DNA of 42,395 bases from Desulfosporosinus sp. (GCA_020692355.1 JAIMKP010000026.1:1-42395), one strand, 5' to 3'. Positions 8,144 through 16,979 are shown, counted from the stretch's first letter. Notes: generated by a model not told the origin, from the letters alone. Program-made: numbers and translations.

Positions 8144-9235
8144 TTGCTTCAAGATGGAGTTTATCACCACACCCTCCTAAAACGCAAACTGATGCTCTGG
8201 TTACGCCGCATTTCCCTGATGTTAGGCGGCTTAGTCTTTGTGCTGGGGGTGGTATTGGCGGTTCAGACTGGCAGTTCGAAGCAGGTTGTGCGCTTACTCA
8301 GTGAGCAGCGATTCCCTTTTGATGCCCTTCTCTTAGAAGGAATTCCGGGTTATTGCCAACCTGAGCGGGCCAAGCTGGATGCAGTAAGGGAGCAGGGAGT
8401 ATCCCTAGGAATATTTCTGCTCACAGGGGTTAATGTTTCGGATCCGCGAACATTCTTTTTGAGTTATTTCACGCCACCGCCCCAGGGGCCGGCCTGGATT
8501 GGCTGGGCCTATAACCCCAAAGACCCGGAGTTTGAGGGTCCTATCTTGGAGCAGGACCCGAATGGACAAGGAATCCCGGGGACGGGGGGGAGTGGCACTG
8601 ATCCCCTCCCAGACAACCAGGGAGACAACGTTAAGGCTCGCGGTGTTTTGGTAGGGATTTACCATACCCATAATGGGGAAAGTTACACGGGTGATGGCGG
8701 GTCGGAACGTAAAGGGGGAAATGGAGATGTTGTGGTCGTGGGGACAGCGTTGAAATCGGCCCTGGCGAAAAACGGAGTGCAGGCGATTCAATCCACGACA
8801 GTGCATGATGCGGTTGATTTCATGAAATCCTATACGCACTCGGCGGAGACGGTTGCTAAGATGCTCAAGGATTATCCCTCGCTCAAGCTGCTGATCGATA
8901 TCCATCGGGATGGCTTGCCGCCGGGTGTGAACAAATCGACCGTGAATATTAAGGGGAAAGAAGGGGCCAAGGTCCTCATCGTGATCGGTAAACGGAACCC
9001 CCATTGGCAGAAGAACGCCGAATTGGCTAAGGAGATCATCGACTTAGGGAACAAGAAGGTTCCGGGGCTTTTCCTGAGTGAAATCAGCTATGCTGATGAT
9101 GCCCGCTACAACCAGCACTTCTCCAACGGAGGATTGCTTCTGGAATTTGGCAGTCAATTGAATACTCTGGGTGAAGCGACAGTGAGTGCGGAAGCGGTAG
9201 CCGAAGTGATCGGGGAATGGTTGCAGGAGCATTGA
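8144..9235 (+). CDS. spoIIP: Stage II sporulation protein P (peptidoglycan amidase)
   Basis: Amidase of the SpoIIDMP engulfment machine, which thins septal peptidoglycan as the mother cell engulfs the forespore. One N-terminal membrane helix (about 25-42) anchors it. A linker follows, with a Pro/Gly/Asp-rich stretch near 137-163. The C-terminal amidase domain shows GIYHTHNGESY (H174, H176, E179), LLIDIHRDG (about 249-257) and LLLEFGSQLNTLGEA near the end. The start is TTG 8144 with AAGGAAAGGGGG 8 nt upstream. The spore protease gene gpr, which often precedes spoIIP, is absent. No SigE promoter could be assigned with confidence. Confidence 0.92.
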   Translation: MLQDGVYHHTLLKRKLMLWLRRISLMLGGLVFVLGVVLAVQTGSSKQVVRLLSEQRFPFDALLLEGIPGYCQPERAKLDAVREQGVSLGIFLLTGVNVSDPRTFFLSYFTPPPQGPAWIGWAYNPKDPEFEGPILEQDPNGQGIPGTGGSGTDPLPDNQGDNVKARGVLVGIYHTHNGESYTGDGGSERKGGNGDVVVVGTALKSALAKNGVQAIQSTTVHDAVDFMKSYTHSAETVAKMLKDYPSLKLLIDIHRDGLPPGVNKSTVNIKGKEGAKVLIVIGKRNPHWQKNAELAKEIIDLGNKKVPGLFLSEISYADDARYNQHFSNGGLLLEFGSQLNTLGEATVSAEAVAEVIGEWLQEH

Positions 9236-9262
9236 CGGATCGAGGTGCGCAGCTCTGAAAAT

Positions 9263-9310
9263 GGATTGGAATTAGACTGAAAGATTGGATTGGAATTGGA
9301 CTGGGAGATT
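9263..9310. repeat. 24-bp tandem duplication upstream of murJ
   Basis: Two adjacent 24-bp units (9263-9286 and 9287-9310) beginning GGATTGGAATT differ at three positions, all A/G. They lie just upstream of the murJ promoter. Confidence 0.8.
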
Positions 9311-9322
9311 CGATCCCGATGC

Positions 9323-9352
9323 TTGGTATCAGCCGTCGAAAAATGTTATAAT
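9323..9352 (+). promoter_or_regulatory. Likely sigma-A promoter for murJ
   Basis: -35 TTGGTA (9323-9328), 18-nt spacer, perfect -10 TATAAT (9347-9352), 33 nt before the murJ start. Confidence 0.6.
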
Positions 9353-9385
9353 TCGAGAGGAATACGCGGGCGAAAGGAATCGGCC

Positions 9386-10951
9386 ATGTCCATTACACGT
9401 ACGGTCGCCAAAGCGGCAGCTTTTTTAATGGCTGCCAACTTAATTTCTCGCATTTTGGGCTTTTTGCGGGAGTCCTTGGTTGCGGGACTCTTTGGTAAAA
9501 ATAATTTAACAGATGCCTTCAACACAGCCTTCATTCTTCCGGATTTACTCTACTGGCTTTTGGTCGGAGGGGTTTTGAGTTCGGCCTTTATTCCCGTTGT
9601 CTCAGAATATATCGCCAAAGGAAAAAGTGATGAGGGCTGGCGGATTATCAGTTCAGTGGTCAACATCATTTTTCTGGCCTTGAGTAGTTTAACGGTTGTA
9701 GGGCTCATCTTAACCCCTCAGTTCGTACGCCTGCAGGTGCCAGGCTTTGATGCTCAGACCACCGCGCTGACGATTCATTTGACCCGGATTATTCTTATCC
9801 AACCGCTCATTCTGGCTTTAAGCGGGCTGACGATGGGGATCTTGAACGCACATAAGATTTTTTGGCCCTCGGCTTTGGGCTCAGTGCTCTATAATGCCAG
9901 TATTATTATCTTTGGGACGTTGTTTACCCTGATGGGACTGGGTATTTCGGGGTTTGCCTTTGGGGTGGTGCTTGGGGCCGCAGCTAATTTCGCAGTCCAG
10001 CTTCCGGCCTTGCGCCGCATCGGGATGAAGTACCACCCGATCATTGAATTTCACCATCCGGGCGTGCGTCGGATCGCGCTTTTGGCCGTACCGATTGTAC
10101 TGAGCTATACCTTGAACCAACTTCAGGTCATTGTCAATTCCCACCTGGGTTCTTCCCTGCCGGCGGGGAGTCTGACGGCCGTTTGGCAATCCTATCGGCT
10201 TTACCAGCTACCGGTCGGGATCTTTGCCTTAGCGATTGCAGTCGCGGTTTTTCCGACTTTGACCGAGCAGGCGGCTTTACACCAGTGGGAGGATTTCAAA
10301 GCGACATCGTCAAGTGCCTTACGCACGATCATTTTCATCACACTTCCCATTTCGGTAGGGATGATCGTACTTCGGTTTCCCCTGATTCGGGTCTTGTTCC
10401 AACATGGGCACTTTACGGCAGCGGATACGGCAGCCACGGCCATTCCGCTTCTTTACTTTGCAGTGGGGATTGTCGCTCAGTCGATGATCCAGATCCTGCC
10501 GCGTATGTTTTATGCCCTTCAGGATACCTGGACTCCGGTGATTCTGGGACTGGTTGCGATGGGGGTGAATATCCTCGCCATGATTCTCTTGGTTAAGCCC
10601 TTGGCCCATGGAGGGTTGGCCTTCGCGACCTCGATATCGGCGCTTGTAAATATGATCCTGCTCATCTATGTTTTACGCCGACGCCTGGGTACAATGGATG
10701 GGCGTCGGTTGTTGGTTACACTTGTGAAGTCCCTGGCCGCGTCCCTCGTCATGGGAGCGGCGGTCTGGGGTTGGAGCGCTTGGCTCGCGCGTATGCTCGG
10801 CCATGGAACCGGGGCATCTATTCTGGTGCTCTTCACCGGAACGGGCCTGGGCGCGTTGGTGTTTGGCGTGCTGGCCCGTGTGCTGAGAATGGAGGAATTT
10901 AAGCAGGTGTGGGGACTGGTGGAGCGGCGCTTCTTTTCAGTTTCCACGTGA
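9386..10951 (+). CDS. murJ: Lipid II flippase MurJ (MviN family)
   Basis: Flips the lipid-linked peptidoglycan precursor to the outer face of the membrane. The N-terminus AAAFLMAANLISRILGFLRE with DAFNTAFILPDLLYWLLVGGVLSSAFIPV is characteristic of MviN/MurJ, and the 521 residues contain about 14 membrane helices. The start is ATG 9386, with AAAGGA about 9 nt upstream; the reading frame extends 32 codons further upstream, but that part covers the promoter. It could be a spore-cortex or general paralogue; only one copy is seen here. A monocistronic unit is likely. Confidence 0.92.
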   Translation: MSITRTVAKAAAFLMAANLISRILGFLRESLVAGLFGKNNLTDAFNTAFILPDLLYWLLVGGVLSSAFIPVVSEYIAKGKSDEGWRIISSVVNIIFLALSSLTVVGLILTPQFVRLQVPGFDAQTTALTIHLTRIILIQPLILALSGLTMGILNAHKIFWPSALGSVLYNASIIIFGTLFTLMGLGISGFAFGVVLGAAANFAVQLPALRRIGMKYHPIIEFHHPGVRRIALLAVPIVLSYTLNQLQVIVNSHLGSSLPAGSLTAVWQSYRLYQLPVGIFALAIAVAVFPTLTEQAALHQWEDFKATSSSALRTIIFITLPISVGMIVLRFPLIRVLFQHGHFTAADTAATAIPLLYFAVGIVAQSMIQILPRMFYALQDTWTPVILGLVAMGVNILAMILLVKPLAHGGLAFATSISALVNMILLIYVLRRRLGTMDGRRLLVTLVKSLAASLVMGAAVWGWSAWLARMLGHGTGASILVLFTGTGLGALVFGVLARVLRMEEFKQVWGLVERRFFSVST

Positions 10952-10969
10952 ACAACAGTGTGTTATAAT
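10941..10969 (+). promoter_or_regulatory. Possible promoter for the broken antitoxin-like ORF
   Basis: TTTCCA (10941-10946), 17-nt spacer, perfect TATAAT (10964-10969), starting inside the last codons of murJ. The only downstream target is the pseudogene at 11052. Confidence 0.4.
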
Positions 10970-11051
10970 TAAGGTGTAGGCATGAATGATATGGACTATA
11001 ATAGCTAATGTATATGCGTGTTATTATATCCCGCAAGGGGGGCTGAGGACG

Positions 11052-11285
11052 ATGAGACAGGAATCAATGAACTCGTTCAACTTTAGTTGAACGAGTTCAT
11101 TGAACCGTTCCATAAAAAAACCGGACGCTTGGGAAAGAATCGATCAAGTGGAACCGGACGATGAACCTTTGACTGAAGAAGAACTTCGCTAGCTCAACAG
11201 CGATACCGGTTATGTTACGGGGGAGGAAGCCAGGCGTGAGTTTGGGTTACGAGTTGATCTACCCCGTGGAGGGATATATAAGTAA
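11052..11285 (+). pseudogene. Broken antitoxin-like small ORF containing a palindromic repeat
   Basis: One frame runs from ATG 11052 (AAGGGGGG upstream) to TAA 11283, but it is cut by TGA at 11088 and TAG at 11190. Read through, the middle and end are clearly protein-like: DAWERIDQVEPDDEPLTEEE, then LNSDTGYVTGEEARREFGL and VDLPRGG. The acidic centre followed by a short basic end resembles small antitoxins of type II toxin-antitoxin pairs, but no family can be named and no toxin gene follows. The first stop is created by the 40-bp palindrome at 11064-11103, which looks inserted just after the start codon. At 77 codons it is of antitoxin size. Confidence 0.5.
11064..11103. repeat. Perfect 40-bp palindrome
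   Basis: TCAATGAACTCGTTCAACT and its exact reverse complement are separated by TT: a 19-bp stem with a 2-nt loop. Seventeen bases are identical to 5352-5368. No T-run follows, so it is not a standard terminator. It interrupts the antitoxin-like ORF. Confidence 0.9.
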
Positions 11286-11293
11286 TCGAAAGC

Positions 11294-11326
11294 CGATTTC
11301 TCCTTAGGTAGGGAAATCGACTTTTT
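11294..11326 (+). terminator. Terminator after the antitoxin-like relic
   Basis: CGATTTCTC pairs with GGGAAATCG (9 bp, one wobble), then CTTTTT. Confidence 0.7.
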
Positions 11327-11342
11327 AATTCTTGGATATGTG

Positions 11343-11378
11343 GAGAATTGTGTGTGGTACAACCCCCACACAATTCTC
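11343..11378. repeat. Inverted repeat downstream of gnd
   Basis: GAGAATTGTGTG and CACACAATTCTC, a perfect 12-bp stem with a 12-nt loop. It lies past the gnd stop codon on the minus strand but is not followed by T on that strand, so it is at best an unusual 3' end structure. Confidence 0.6.
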
Positions 11379-11433
11379 GATAAATTTAGCATCTCTTCGA
11401 AGACCCGCTTTAGTGTCGGACTTCGGACCTCTA

Positions 11434-12843
11434 CTATTCCAGCCACTCGGTATGGAAGCTGCCAGGCTTGTCGATGCGTTCGTAGGTGTGAGCGCCGAAG
11501 TAGTCGCGCTGGGCCTGGAGCAGGTTGGCGGGGAGGACGGCTTGGCGGTAGCTGTCGAAGTAGTCAAGGGAGGCACTCAGAGAGGGTGTCGGAATCCCAA
11601 GGGATTTGGCGGTGGAGAGGACGAGACGCCAGCTGGAAAGGGATTTTTTCAGGATCGCCAGGAAATAGGGATCGAGCATAAGGTTTGGCAGGTTCGGGTC
11701 GCGGTCGTAAGCTTCTGTGATGCGATTAAGGAATTGGGCGCGGATGATGCAGCCGCCGCGCCAGACACTGGCGGCTTCTCCGAGGTTCAGATCCCAGCTA
11801 TATTCCCGGCTGGCGGCTTTGAGGAGGTCAAAGCCTTGGGCATAACAGCAGATTTTTGAAGAATACAGGGCATCATGCAGCGCCTGGATAAAGACTTGCT
11901 TGTCTCCGGCATAGGGTAGGTTCTGAATCCCGAAGCGTTCGGAGGCTTCCAGACGCTCGGCTTTGAGAGAAGACATGAGGCGGGCGAAGACCGCTTCGGT
12001 AATGGTCGGGGTGGGTACACCAAGTTCGAGGGCACTCTGGGAGGTCCATTTCCCGGTTCCTTTTTGCGCGGCTTTATCGAGAATCATCTCGACCAACGGC
12101 CGCCCGGTCTCAGGGTCACGGCGTTTAAGAATGTCCCCGGTAATCTCGATGAGGTAGGATTCGAGTTCTCCGTGATTCCAGGTGCGAAAGATCGCCCCGG
12201 TTTCTTCAGCGCTAAGGCCAAGGGCCTCCTTCATTAAGTGATAGGTTTCAGCGATGAGCTGCATGTCGGCATACTCAATCCCGTTATGTACGGTCTTGAC
12301 ATAATGTCCAGCCCCATCAGGCCCGAAGTGAAACGCACAGGCTTTACCTTGGACATGGGCGGAGATGGTTTTAAACATCTCACCGACTTCGGCATAGGCA
12401 TCTTCTGGGCCGCCGATCATTAGGCTCGGCCCTTTGAGGGCACCTTCCTCACCCCCGCTCACCCCGATGCCCAGAAAGCGAAAGCCCTGGGCCGCCAGAT
12501 CCCGACTTCGGCGGCGGGTATCCTCAAAGAAGGAATTGCCGCAATCCATCACGATGTCCCCTTGGCTCAAATGGGGCGTAAGCTGGTTGAGCATGTCGTC
12601 GACGGGTTGACCCGCTTTGACCATGATGATGATCTGGCGCGGCGTTTGCAACAGGCTCACGAATTCCTTAACGCTGTGGGCCCCCCCGAAATGTTGGCCT
12701 TGGGCTTTGGCCAGAAACTGGTCGACTTTAGCTGTTGAGCGATTGTAGAGTGCGACTGAATAACCGTTTCGTTCTAGATTCAGGGCGAGGTTTTCTCCCA
12801 TGACAGCGAGGCCAATCAGACCTATATCAAATGTCTCTTTCAT
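11434..12843 (-). CDS. gnd: 6-phosphogluconate dehydrogenase, decarboxylating
   Basis: Oxidises 6-phosphogluconate to ribulose 5-phosphate and CO2 in the oxidative pentose phosphate pathway, yielding NADPH. The N-terminal Rossmann motif is GLIGLAVMGENLALN (residues 8-22). The substrate site IGVSGGEEGALKGPS (126-140) and the catalytic stretch YVKTVHNGIEYADMQ with K183, N187 and E190 are intact. The 469-residue length is that of the full dimeric enzyme, ending in TYERID and FHTEW. It is encoded on the minus strand among plus-strand neighbours as a single gene. The ribosome site (AGTAGG) is weak. Confidence 0.96.
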   Translation of the reverse strand: MKETFDIGLIGLAVMGENLALNLERNGYSVALYNRSTAKVDQFLAKAQGQHFGGAHSVKEFVSLLQTPRQIIIMVKAGQPVDDMLNQLTPHLSQGDIVMDCGNSFFEDTRRRSRDLAAQGFRFLGIGVSGGEEGALKGPSLMIGGPEDAYAEVGEMFKTISAHVQGKACAFHFGPDGAGHYVKTVHNGIEYADMQLIAETYHLMKEALGLSAEETGAIFRTWNHGELESYLIEITGDILKRRDPETGRPLVEMILDKAAQKGTGKWTSQSALELGVPTPTITEAVFARLMSSLKAERLEASERFGIQNLPYAGDKQVFIQALHDALYSSKICCYAQGFDLLKAASREYSWDLNLGEAASVWRGGCIIRAQFLNRITEAYDRDPNLPNLMLDPYFLAILKKSLSSWRLVLSTAKSLGIPTPSLSASLDYFDSYRQAVLPANLLQAQRDYFGAHTYERIDKPGSFHTEWLE

Positions 12844-13142
12844 GTCAGTGCCTACTTTCTTTCTGAGATCAATACTGTATTTTCCCCAGGTTGCTGGTTT
12901 CTATTTTATGAAAAATATTTCCTCATAGCAATATGTGATTGAAAAATATGAACATATGAATTACGGGACTCGAGCGAAGCAAAAGGAATGGTTTATAAAA
13001 ATGAGCGGCATAACAGCCGCTCTTTCAATCTATAAGAAGCTCTGGAAGGGTAGAAAGTTCTATTAGGGGATCCGAGAAAATAGGAGCCGATTGTTCCCTT
13101 GTTTCGTGATGCTTCGGCTGGTTGCAGGGGCTCCTCCGGATC
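12844..13142. other. Intergenic region gnd-lepA with two inverted repeats
   Basis: No gene is visible in this divergent spacer. GAGCGGC/GCCGCTC (13003-13022, loop ATAACA) is a hairpin followed by T-rich sequence on the minus strand. A nested inverted repeat combines GATCCG/CGGATC (13069-13074, 13137-13142) with AGGAGCC/GGCTCCT (13082-13088, 13129-13135) just upstream of the lepA -10. The gnd promoter must be in the AT-rich part near 12880-12960 but no good -35/-10 pair stands out. Confidence 0.5.
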
Positions 13143-13151
13143 TGATATAAT
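13143..13151 (+). promoter_or_regulatory. Extended -10 promoter for lepA
   Basis: TG-A-TATAAT (13143-13151) is a perfect extended -10 element. Only a poor -35 (TTGCAG, 18-nt spacer) is present, which is acceptable with an extended -10. Confidence 0.55.
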
Positions 13152-13189
13152 TACGGTTCAGAGCAAGCAGTGAAATGAGGGAGACAATC

Positions 13190-14995
13190 GTGGCAGAAGC
13201 CTCACGTAATATCCGTAATTTTTCTATCATCGCCCACATCGATCATGGCAAATCGACCTTGGCTGATCGGTTGATCGAATACACTGGGGCTTTATCGGCT
13301 CGGGAAATGGAAGATCAAATCCTCGATACGATGGATTTGGAAAAGGAACGCGGGATCACGATCAAGCTCCAAGCGGTTCGTCTGCAATATAAGGCGAAGG
13401 ATGGGCAGGTGTATGAATTAAATTTGATTGACACCCCTGGCCATGTGGATTTTACCTACGAAGTATCGCGGAGCTTGGCGGCCTGCGAGGGTGCCCTTTT
13501 GGTCGTGGATGCGGCCCAAGGGATTGAGGCCCAAACCATGGCCAATGTCTACCTGGCGTTAGAAAATAATCTAGAGATCTTGCCGATTATTAACAAGATC
13601 GATCTTCCCAGTGCCGAACCGGAACGGGTGAAGCAGGAAATCGAAGATGTGATCGGCCTCGATGCCAGTGAGGCGATTTTGGCGTCCGCTAAAACCGGCG
13701 TCGGGGTGGAGGAAATCCTCGAAGCGATCGTGGCGAAGATCCCGCCGCCTCAGGGGGATGATAAGGCCCCTCTGAAAGCCCTCATTTTCGATTCCCATTT
13801 TGACGCCTATAAAGGAGCCATATCCTATATCCGGGTGATGGAGGGTCGGGTGGCTAAGGGCACGCGGATCAGCATGATGGCGACCCATAAGGTCTTTGAG
13901 GTGACCGAGGTCGGGGTGTTTATGCCCTCCATGCGTATGGTTGATGAACTCAAGGCGGGGCAGGTCGGATTTTTGGCGGCCAGCATTAAGAATGTGAAAG
14001 ATACCCAAGTTGGGGATACGGTTACCGATGCGGAAAACCCGGCGCACTTTCCGCTGCCGGGCTATAGGAAAGCGACACCGATGGTCTATTGCGGCCTCTA
14101 TCCAGTGGATGCCTCGGATTATGGGGAACTGAAAGATGCTTTGGAGAAGCTTCATTTGAATGATGCCAGCTTGGTGTATGAACCGGAAACGTCCGTAGCT
14201 TTGGGATTTGGTTTTCGCTGCGGTTTCCTGGGACTTTTGCATATGGAAATTATTCAGGAGCGGCTGGAACGCGAATATAATTTGAATTTGATTACGACCG
14301 CACCGAGTGTGGTTTATAAGGTTAAAACGATCGCTGGAGAGACCCTTTCAGTGGATAATCCTACGAATCTGCCGGCAGCCGGGGAGATTGAAACCATTCA
14401 AGAGCCGGTAGTCAAAGCGACGATTATGGTGCCTTCGGATTATGTGGGAGTCATCATGGAATTGAATCAGGAAAAGCGCGGGACGTATTTGAATATGGAG
14501 TATCTGTCGGTGAATCGTGTGAGCCTTACTTATGAGTTGCCTTTGAGTGAAATCGTCTATGACTATTTTGATGAACTAAAGTCAAGGACTAAAGGGTATG
14601 CATCCTTAGACTATGAATTGGCTGATTATAAAGAAGCGGATTTGGTGAAGCTGGATATTTATCTTAATGATGAGCTGGTGGATGCTCTCTCTTTCATTTT
14701 ACATCGGGATAAGGCCTATTTCCGGGGGCGTAAGCTGGTGGAGAAACTGAGGGGGATCATTCCCAGACAACTCTTCGAAGTGCCGATTCAGGCTGCCATT
14801 GGCACGCGGATCATTGCTCGCGAAACGGTTCGCGCCCTGCGTAAGGATGTCCTGGCTAAATGCTACGGCGGGGACATCAGCCGCAAACGCAAGCTCCTGG
14901 AGAAGCAAAAAGAAGGAAAGAAGCGTATGAAGCAGGTGGGGAACGTCGAAATCCCGCAGGACGCGTTTATGGCGGTGCTCAAGATTGATGAGTAG
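13190..14995 (+). CDS. lepA: Elongation factor 4 (LepA), ribosome-associated GTPase
   Basis: Translational GTPase that acts on stalled or maturing ribosomes. The G domain starts [20 protein letters not shown], with G1 AHIDHGKS at 15-22, then [21 protein letters not shown] and [13 protein letters not shown]. The C-terminal half has the LepA-specific [14 protein letters not shown] and the end domain [22 protein letters not shown]. The start is set at GTG 13190, which has GAGGGAG 7 nt upstream; the in-frame ATG at 13175 overlaps that ribosome site and has none of its own. The length is 601 residues, as expected. In Firmicutes lepA-hemW-hrcA is a common order, retained here. Confidence 0.96.
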   Translation: MAEASRNIRNFSIIAHIDHGKSTLADRLIEYTGALSAREMEDQILDTMDLEKERGITIKLQAVRLQYKAKDGQVYELNLIDTPGHVDFTYEVSRSLAACEGALLVVDAAQGIEAQTMANVYLALENNLEILPIINKIDLPSAEPERVKQEIEDVIGLDASEAILASAKTGVGVEEILEAIVAKIPPPQGDDKAPLKALIFDSHFDAYKGAISYIRVMEGRVAKGTRISMMATHKVFEVTEVGVFMPSMRMVDELKAGQVGFLAASIKNVKDTQVGDTVTDAENPAHFPLPGYRKATPMVYCGLYPVDASDYGELKDALEKLHLNDASLVYEPETSVALGFGFRCGFLGLLHMEIIQERLEREYNLNLITTAPSVVYKVKTIAGETLSVDNPTNLPAAGEIETIQEPVVKATIMVPSDYVGVIMELNQEKRGTYLNMEYLSVNRVSLTYELPLSEIVYDYFDELKSRTKGYASLDYELADYKEADLVKLDIYLNDELVDALSFILHRDKAYFRGRKLVEKLRGIIPRQLFEVPIQAAIGTRIIARETVRALRKDVLAKCYGGDISRKRKLLEKQKEGKKRMKQVGNVEIPQDAFMAVLKIDE

Positions 14996-15008
14996 GTTCG
15001 GTTTTGGG

Positions 15009-15245
15009 GAGCTTGGGGTTGGAAATGCTCCACGGCACCACGCTCACCCATGGCGCGAGCAGACTAAACTACTCACTCGGCTCGGTTGTGGGTGGAGGGT
15101 AAATCGCCAAATTCGCCGTCCATGGCTCAGTTGGCAACCGCCGCGCATCCGGCGCGTCGTCCCTCTAATGGAAAGGGCTCGCCTCGTGGGGTTTAGTTGC
15201 TGCTCACTTTAGGGTTCGCTTAGGTGCTCGCGGAGCATTCCCTGC
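15009..15245 (+). repeat. Non-coding dispersed repeat, copy A
   Basis: A GC-rich non-coding block between lepA and hemW. Its segment 15191-15228 is the reverse complement of 16671-16708 at 35 of 38 positions, and 15119-15152 matches 16806-16838 in the same inverted sense. Weaker similarity covers 15009-15050. The block between the matching segments differs in length and sequence. No protein is supported. Confidence 0.75.
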
Positions 15246-15333
15246 TTTGAGGTTTTCTGGAAAGCTAATAATTCAGCTAGCAGATTCGACCCTCGAACAT
15301 CGAACCACGAACTACGACAAAGGGAGTATATTT

Positions 15334-16575
15334 ATGCCGGGACTTTATGTGCATGTACCGTTTTGTTTGCAGAAGTGTGCCTATTGCGCCTTTTATTCGG
15401 TTCCGTTGGCTGATGTACATGGGGTTGGTACCGTTAAGGACTACTTCGAGGGGCTCGCTGCAGAGATCCGCTTGCGGCAGCAAGATACCCCATTCGGGGT
15501 GTCTTCTCTTTTTATCGGCGGGGGTACGCCGACGGTTCTTGCGCCTGAAGGGTTGGAACGGCTGCTCAAGATGCTTGTCTCTGGGTTTTCGGGGGACGCG
15601 GGGCTTGTAAGCGGGCTAGAAGAGAACGCTATTGGGTCAGGGGGTTCTTTGGGGTGGGAAAGGCAGCGTGCCGTGCGGTTTGAGGACATCGAAGCCACCT
15701 CGGAGGCGAACCCAGGAACGATCACGCCGGAAAAGCTGAGAATCCTGCGTCAGTATGGCATCCACCGGATTTCCCTGGGGGCCCAGTCGTTTTCAGACCA
15801 ACTGCTAAGGGAGATCGGACGGATTCATAATGCGGAGGCGATCCGGGAGGCGGTGCGGCTCATCCGCTTGGGGGGCTTTAGTAATCTCAATCTGGATTTG
15901 ATGTTTGGGCTTCCAGGTCAGGACATGAAGACTTGGCAGGAAAGTATAGAAGAGGCACTCAGACTCGGGCCGGAGCATCTGTCCCTCTATGCCTTAAGCT
16001 TGGAGGCAGGGACGCCCTTGGCAAAGCGCTATCCACTGGGCCAGGGGAAGACATCCTCGCGCATGCCACACCTTCCTGACGATGATGAGCAGGCGGATAT
16101 GTATGAGTGGGCTGTTGAATGCCTGGTGCGAGCAGGCTATATCCACTATGAGGTCTCGAATTTTGCTTTGCCGGGAAAGGAATGCCGCCATAATCTGGAG
16201 ATTTGGCGGGGCAGAGATTACCTCGGCCTGGGGCCAGGTGCGGTGTCTACTCTCGGAGGCGTCCGCTGGCGGAACCTTGAAAACGTGGCCGTCTATGGCC
16301 AGTGCCTTCGGAACGGAGAACTTCCGCTCACGGAAGTGGAACATCTCAGTGAACGTGAGCGCATGACCGAGCGTTTGATGCTGGGTTTAAGGTTAAGTGA
16401 AGGAGTAAGCCTGGAGGGATTTAAACAAGAATTCGGACAGGATTTAAGGGATATTTATAAGGACGTTTTGGAAACCTATCTGCAGCAGAAACTTCTTTCT
16501 ATAGAAGAAAATCACCTGCGCCTGAATCCCCAGTACATCTTCACCGCCAACGCCATCCTGCAGGCGTTCGGATAA
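15334..16575 (+). CDS. hemW: Radical SAM heme chaperone HemW (HemN-like)
   Basis: Radical SAM protein related to coproporphyrinogen III dehydrogenase but, in this subfamily, thought to bind and transfer heme. The N-terminal motif LYVHVPFCLQKCAYCAFYS has the C11-x3-C15-x2-C18-x-F pattern of HemW for the 4Fe-4S cluster. Later landmarks are IGGGTPTVL, RISLGAQSF and LDLMFGLPGQDMKTW. The start is ATG 15334, with AAAGGGAG 8 nt upstream; the upstream in-frame extension to 15247 lies in repeat sequence. It is 413 residues, slightly longer than many homologues, with a Gly-rich insertion near residues 85-115. It is flanked by the inverted repeat copies A and B. Confidence 0.92.
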   Translation: MPGLYVHVPFCLQKCAYCAFYSVPLADVHGVGTVKDYFEGLAAEIRLRQQDTPFGVSSLFIGGGTPTVLAPEGLERLLKMLVSGFSGDAGLVSGLEENAIGSGGSLGWERQRAVRFEDIEATSEANPGTITPEKLRILRQYGIHRISLGAQSFSDQLLREIGRIHNAEAIREAVRLIRLGGFSNLNLDLMFGLPGQDMKTWQESIEEALRLGPEHLSLYALSLEAGTPLAKRYPLGQGKTSSRMPHLPDDDEQADMYEWAVECLVRAGYIHYEVSNFALPGKECRHNLEIWRGRDYLGLGPGAVSTLGGVRWRNLENVAVYGQCLRNGELPLTEVEHLSERERMTERLMLGLRLSEGVSLEGFKQEFGQDLRDIYKDVLETYLQQKLLSIEENHLRLNPQYIFTANAILQAFG

Positions 16576-16653
16576 ACTCAGAAGTCAGAGATTTGAGGCC
16601 GGAAGTCAGATGCTAACACAGGGCTTCGAAGGCTTGCTAATGCGTGCTACAGA
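16576..16653. other. Spacer after hemW
   Basis: Short degenerate direct repeats of the type GAAGTCAGA occur at 16580-16610. No terminator and no gene are seen. Confidence 0.4.
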
Positions 16654-16880
16654 GCAGGGAATGTCACACCAGCACCTAAGCGAACCCTAAAGCGAGAAGC
16701 AACCAAACTCTAGGATAGGCTCGTACTTGAAAGATGAGGGGCGCTGCGCCGGAACACGATGTTCCTAGTGTCGCAGGCGCCACGGATGGCATTAGCCTGT
16801 GACTGCCGGATGCGCAGCGTCGCCAACTGAGCCATGGAAGAGCCCGGTGCCGTGGGATATTCCCCACCCAAGACGCCTCC
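16654..16880 (-). repeat. Non-coding dispersed repeat, copy B (inverted relative to copy A)
   Basis: Contains the reverse complements of the two conserved blocks of copy A (16671-16708 and 16806-16838) in the mirrored order, plus GCAGGGAATG at 16654, the counterpart of CATTCCCTGC at 15236-15245. Between the blocks it carries a private segment with a GGAACA-CGA-TGTTCC hairpin (16751-16765) inside GC-rich arms. Not coding. Confidence 0.75.
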
Positions 16881-16936
16881 AACGAAGCCCCCATCGATCA
16901 CCATTATTTAGGAAGAAATTCATCCTTTTTTTCCCC

Positions 16937-16965
16937 TTGACAAAGAATTCCGTGCGTGGTAATGT
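16937..16965 (+). promoter_or_regulatory. Promoter of the hrcA-grpE-dnaK operon
   Basis: Perfect -35 TTGACA (16937-16942), 17-nt spacer, -10 TAATGT (16960-16965). The CIRCE operator begins 14 nt downstream, covering the transcription start. Confidence 0.75.
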
Positions 16966-16979
16966 GATGCCAAAAGGAG

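Noticed and set aside
11343-11378. Terminator of gnd
   Set aside because: The 12-bp stem is perfect but no T-run follows on the minus strand, so it is listed only as an inverted repeat.
11332-11859. 175-residue plus-strand frame over the 3' part of gnd
   Set aside because: It lies opposite the conserved gnd coding sequence and begins inside an inverted repeat; the composition is that of an antisense shadow.
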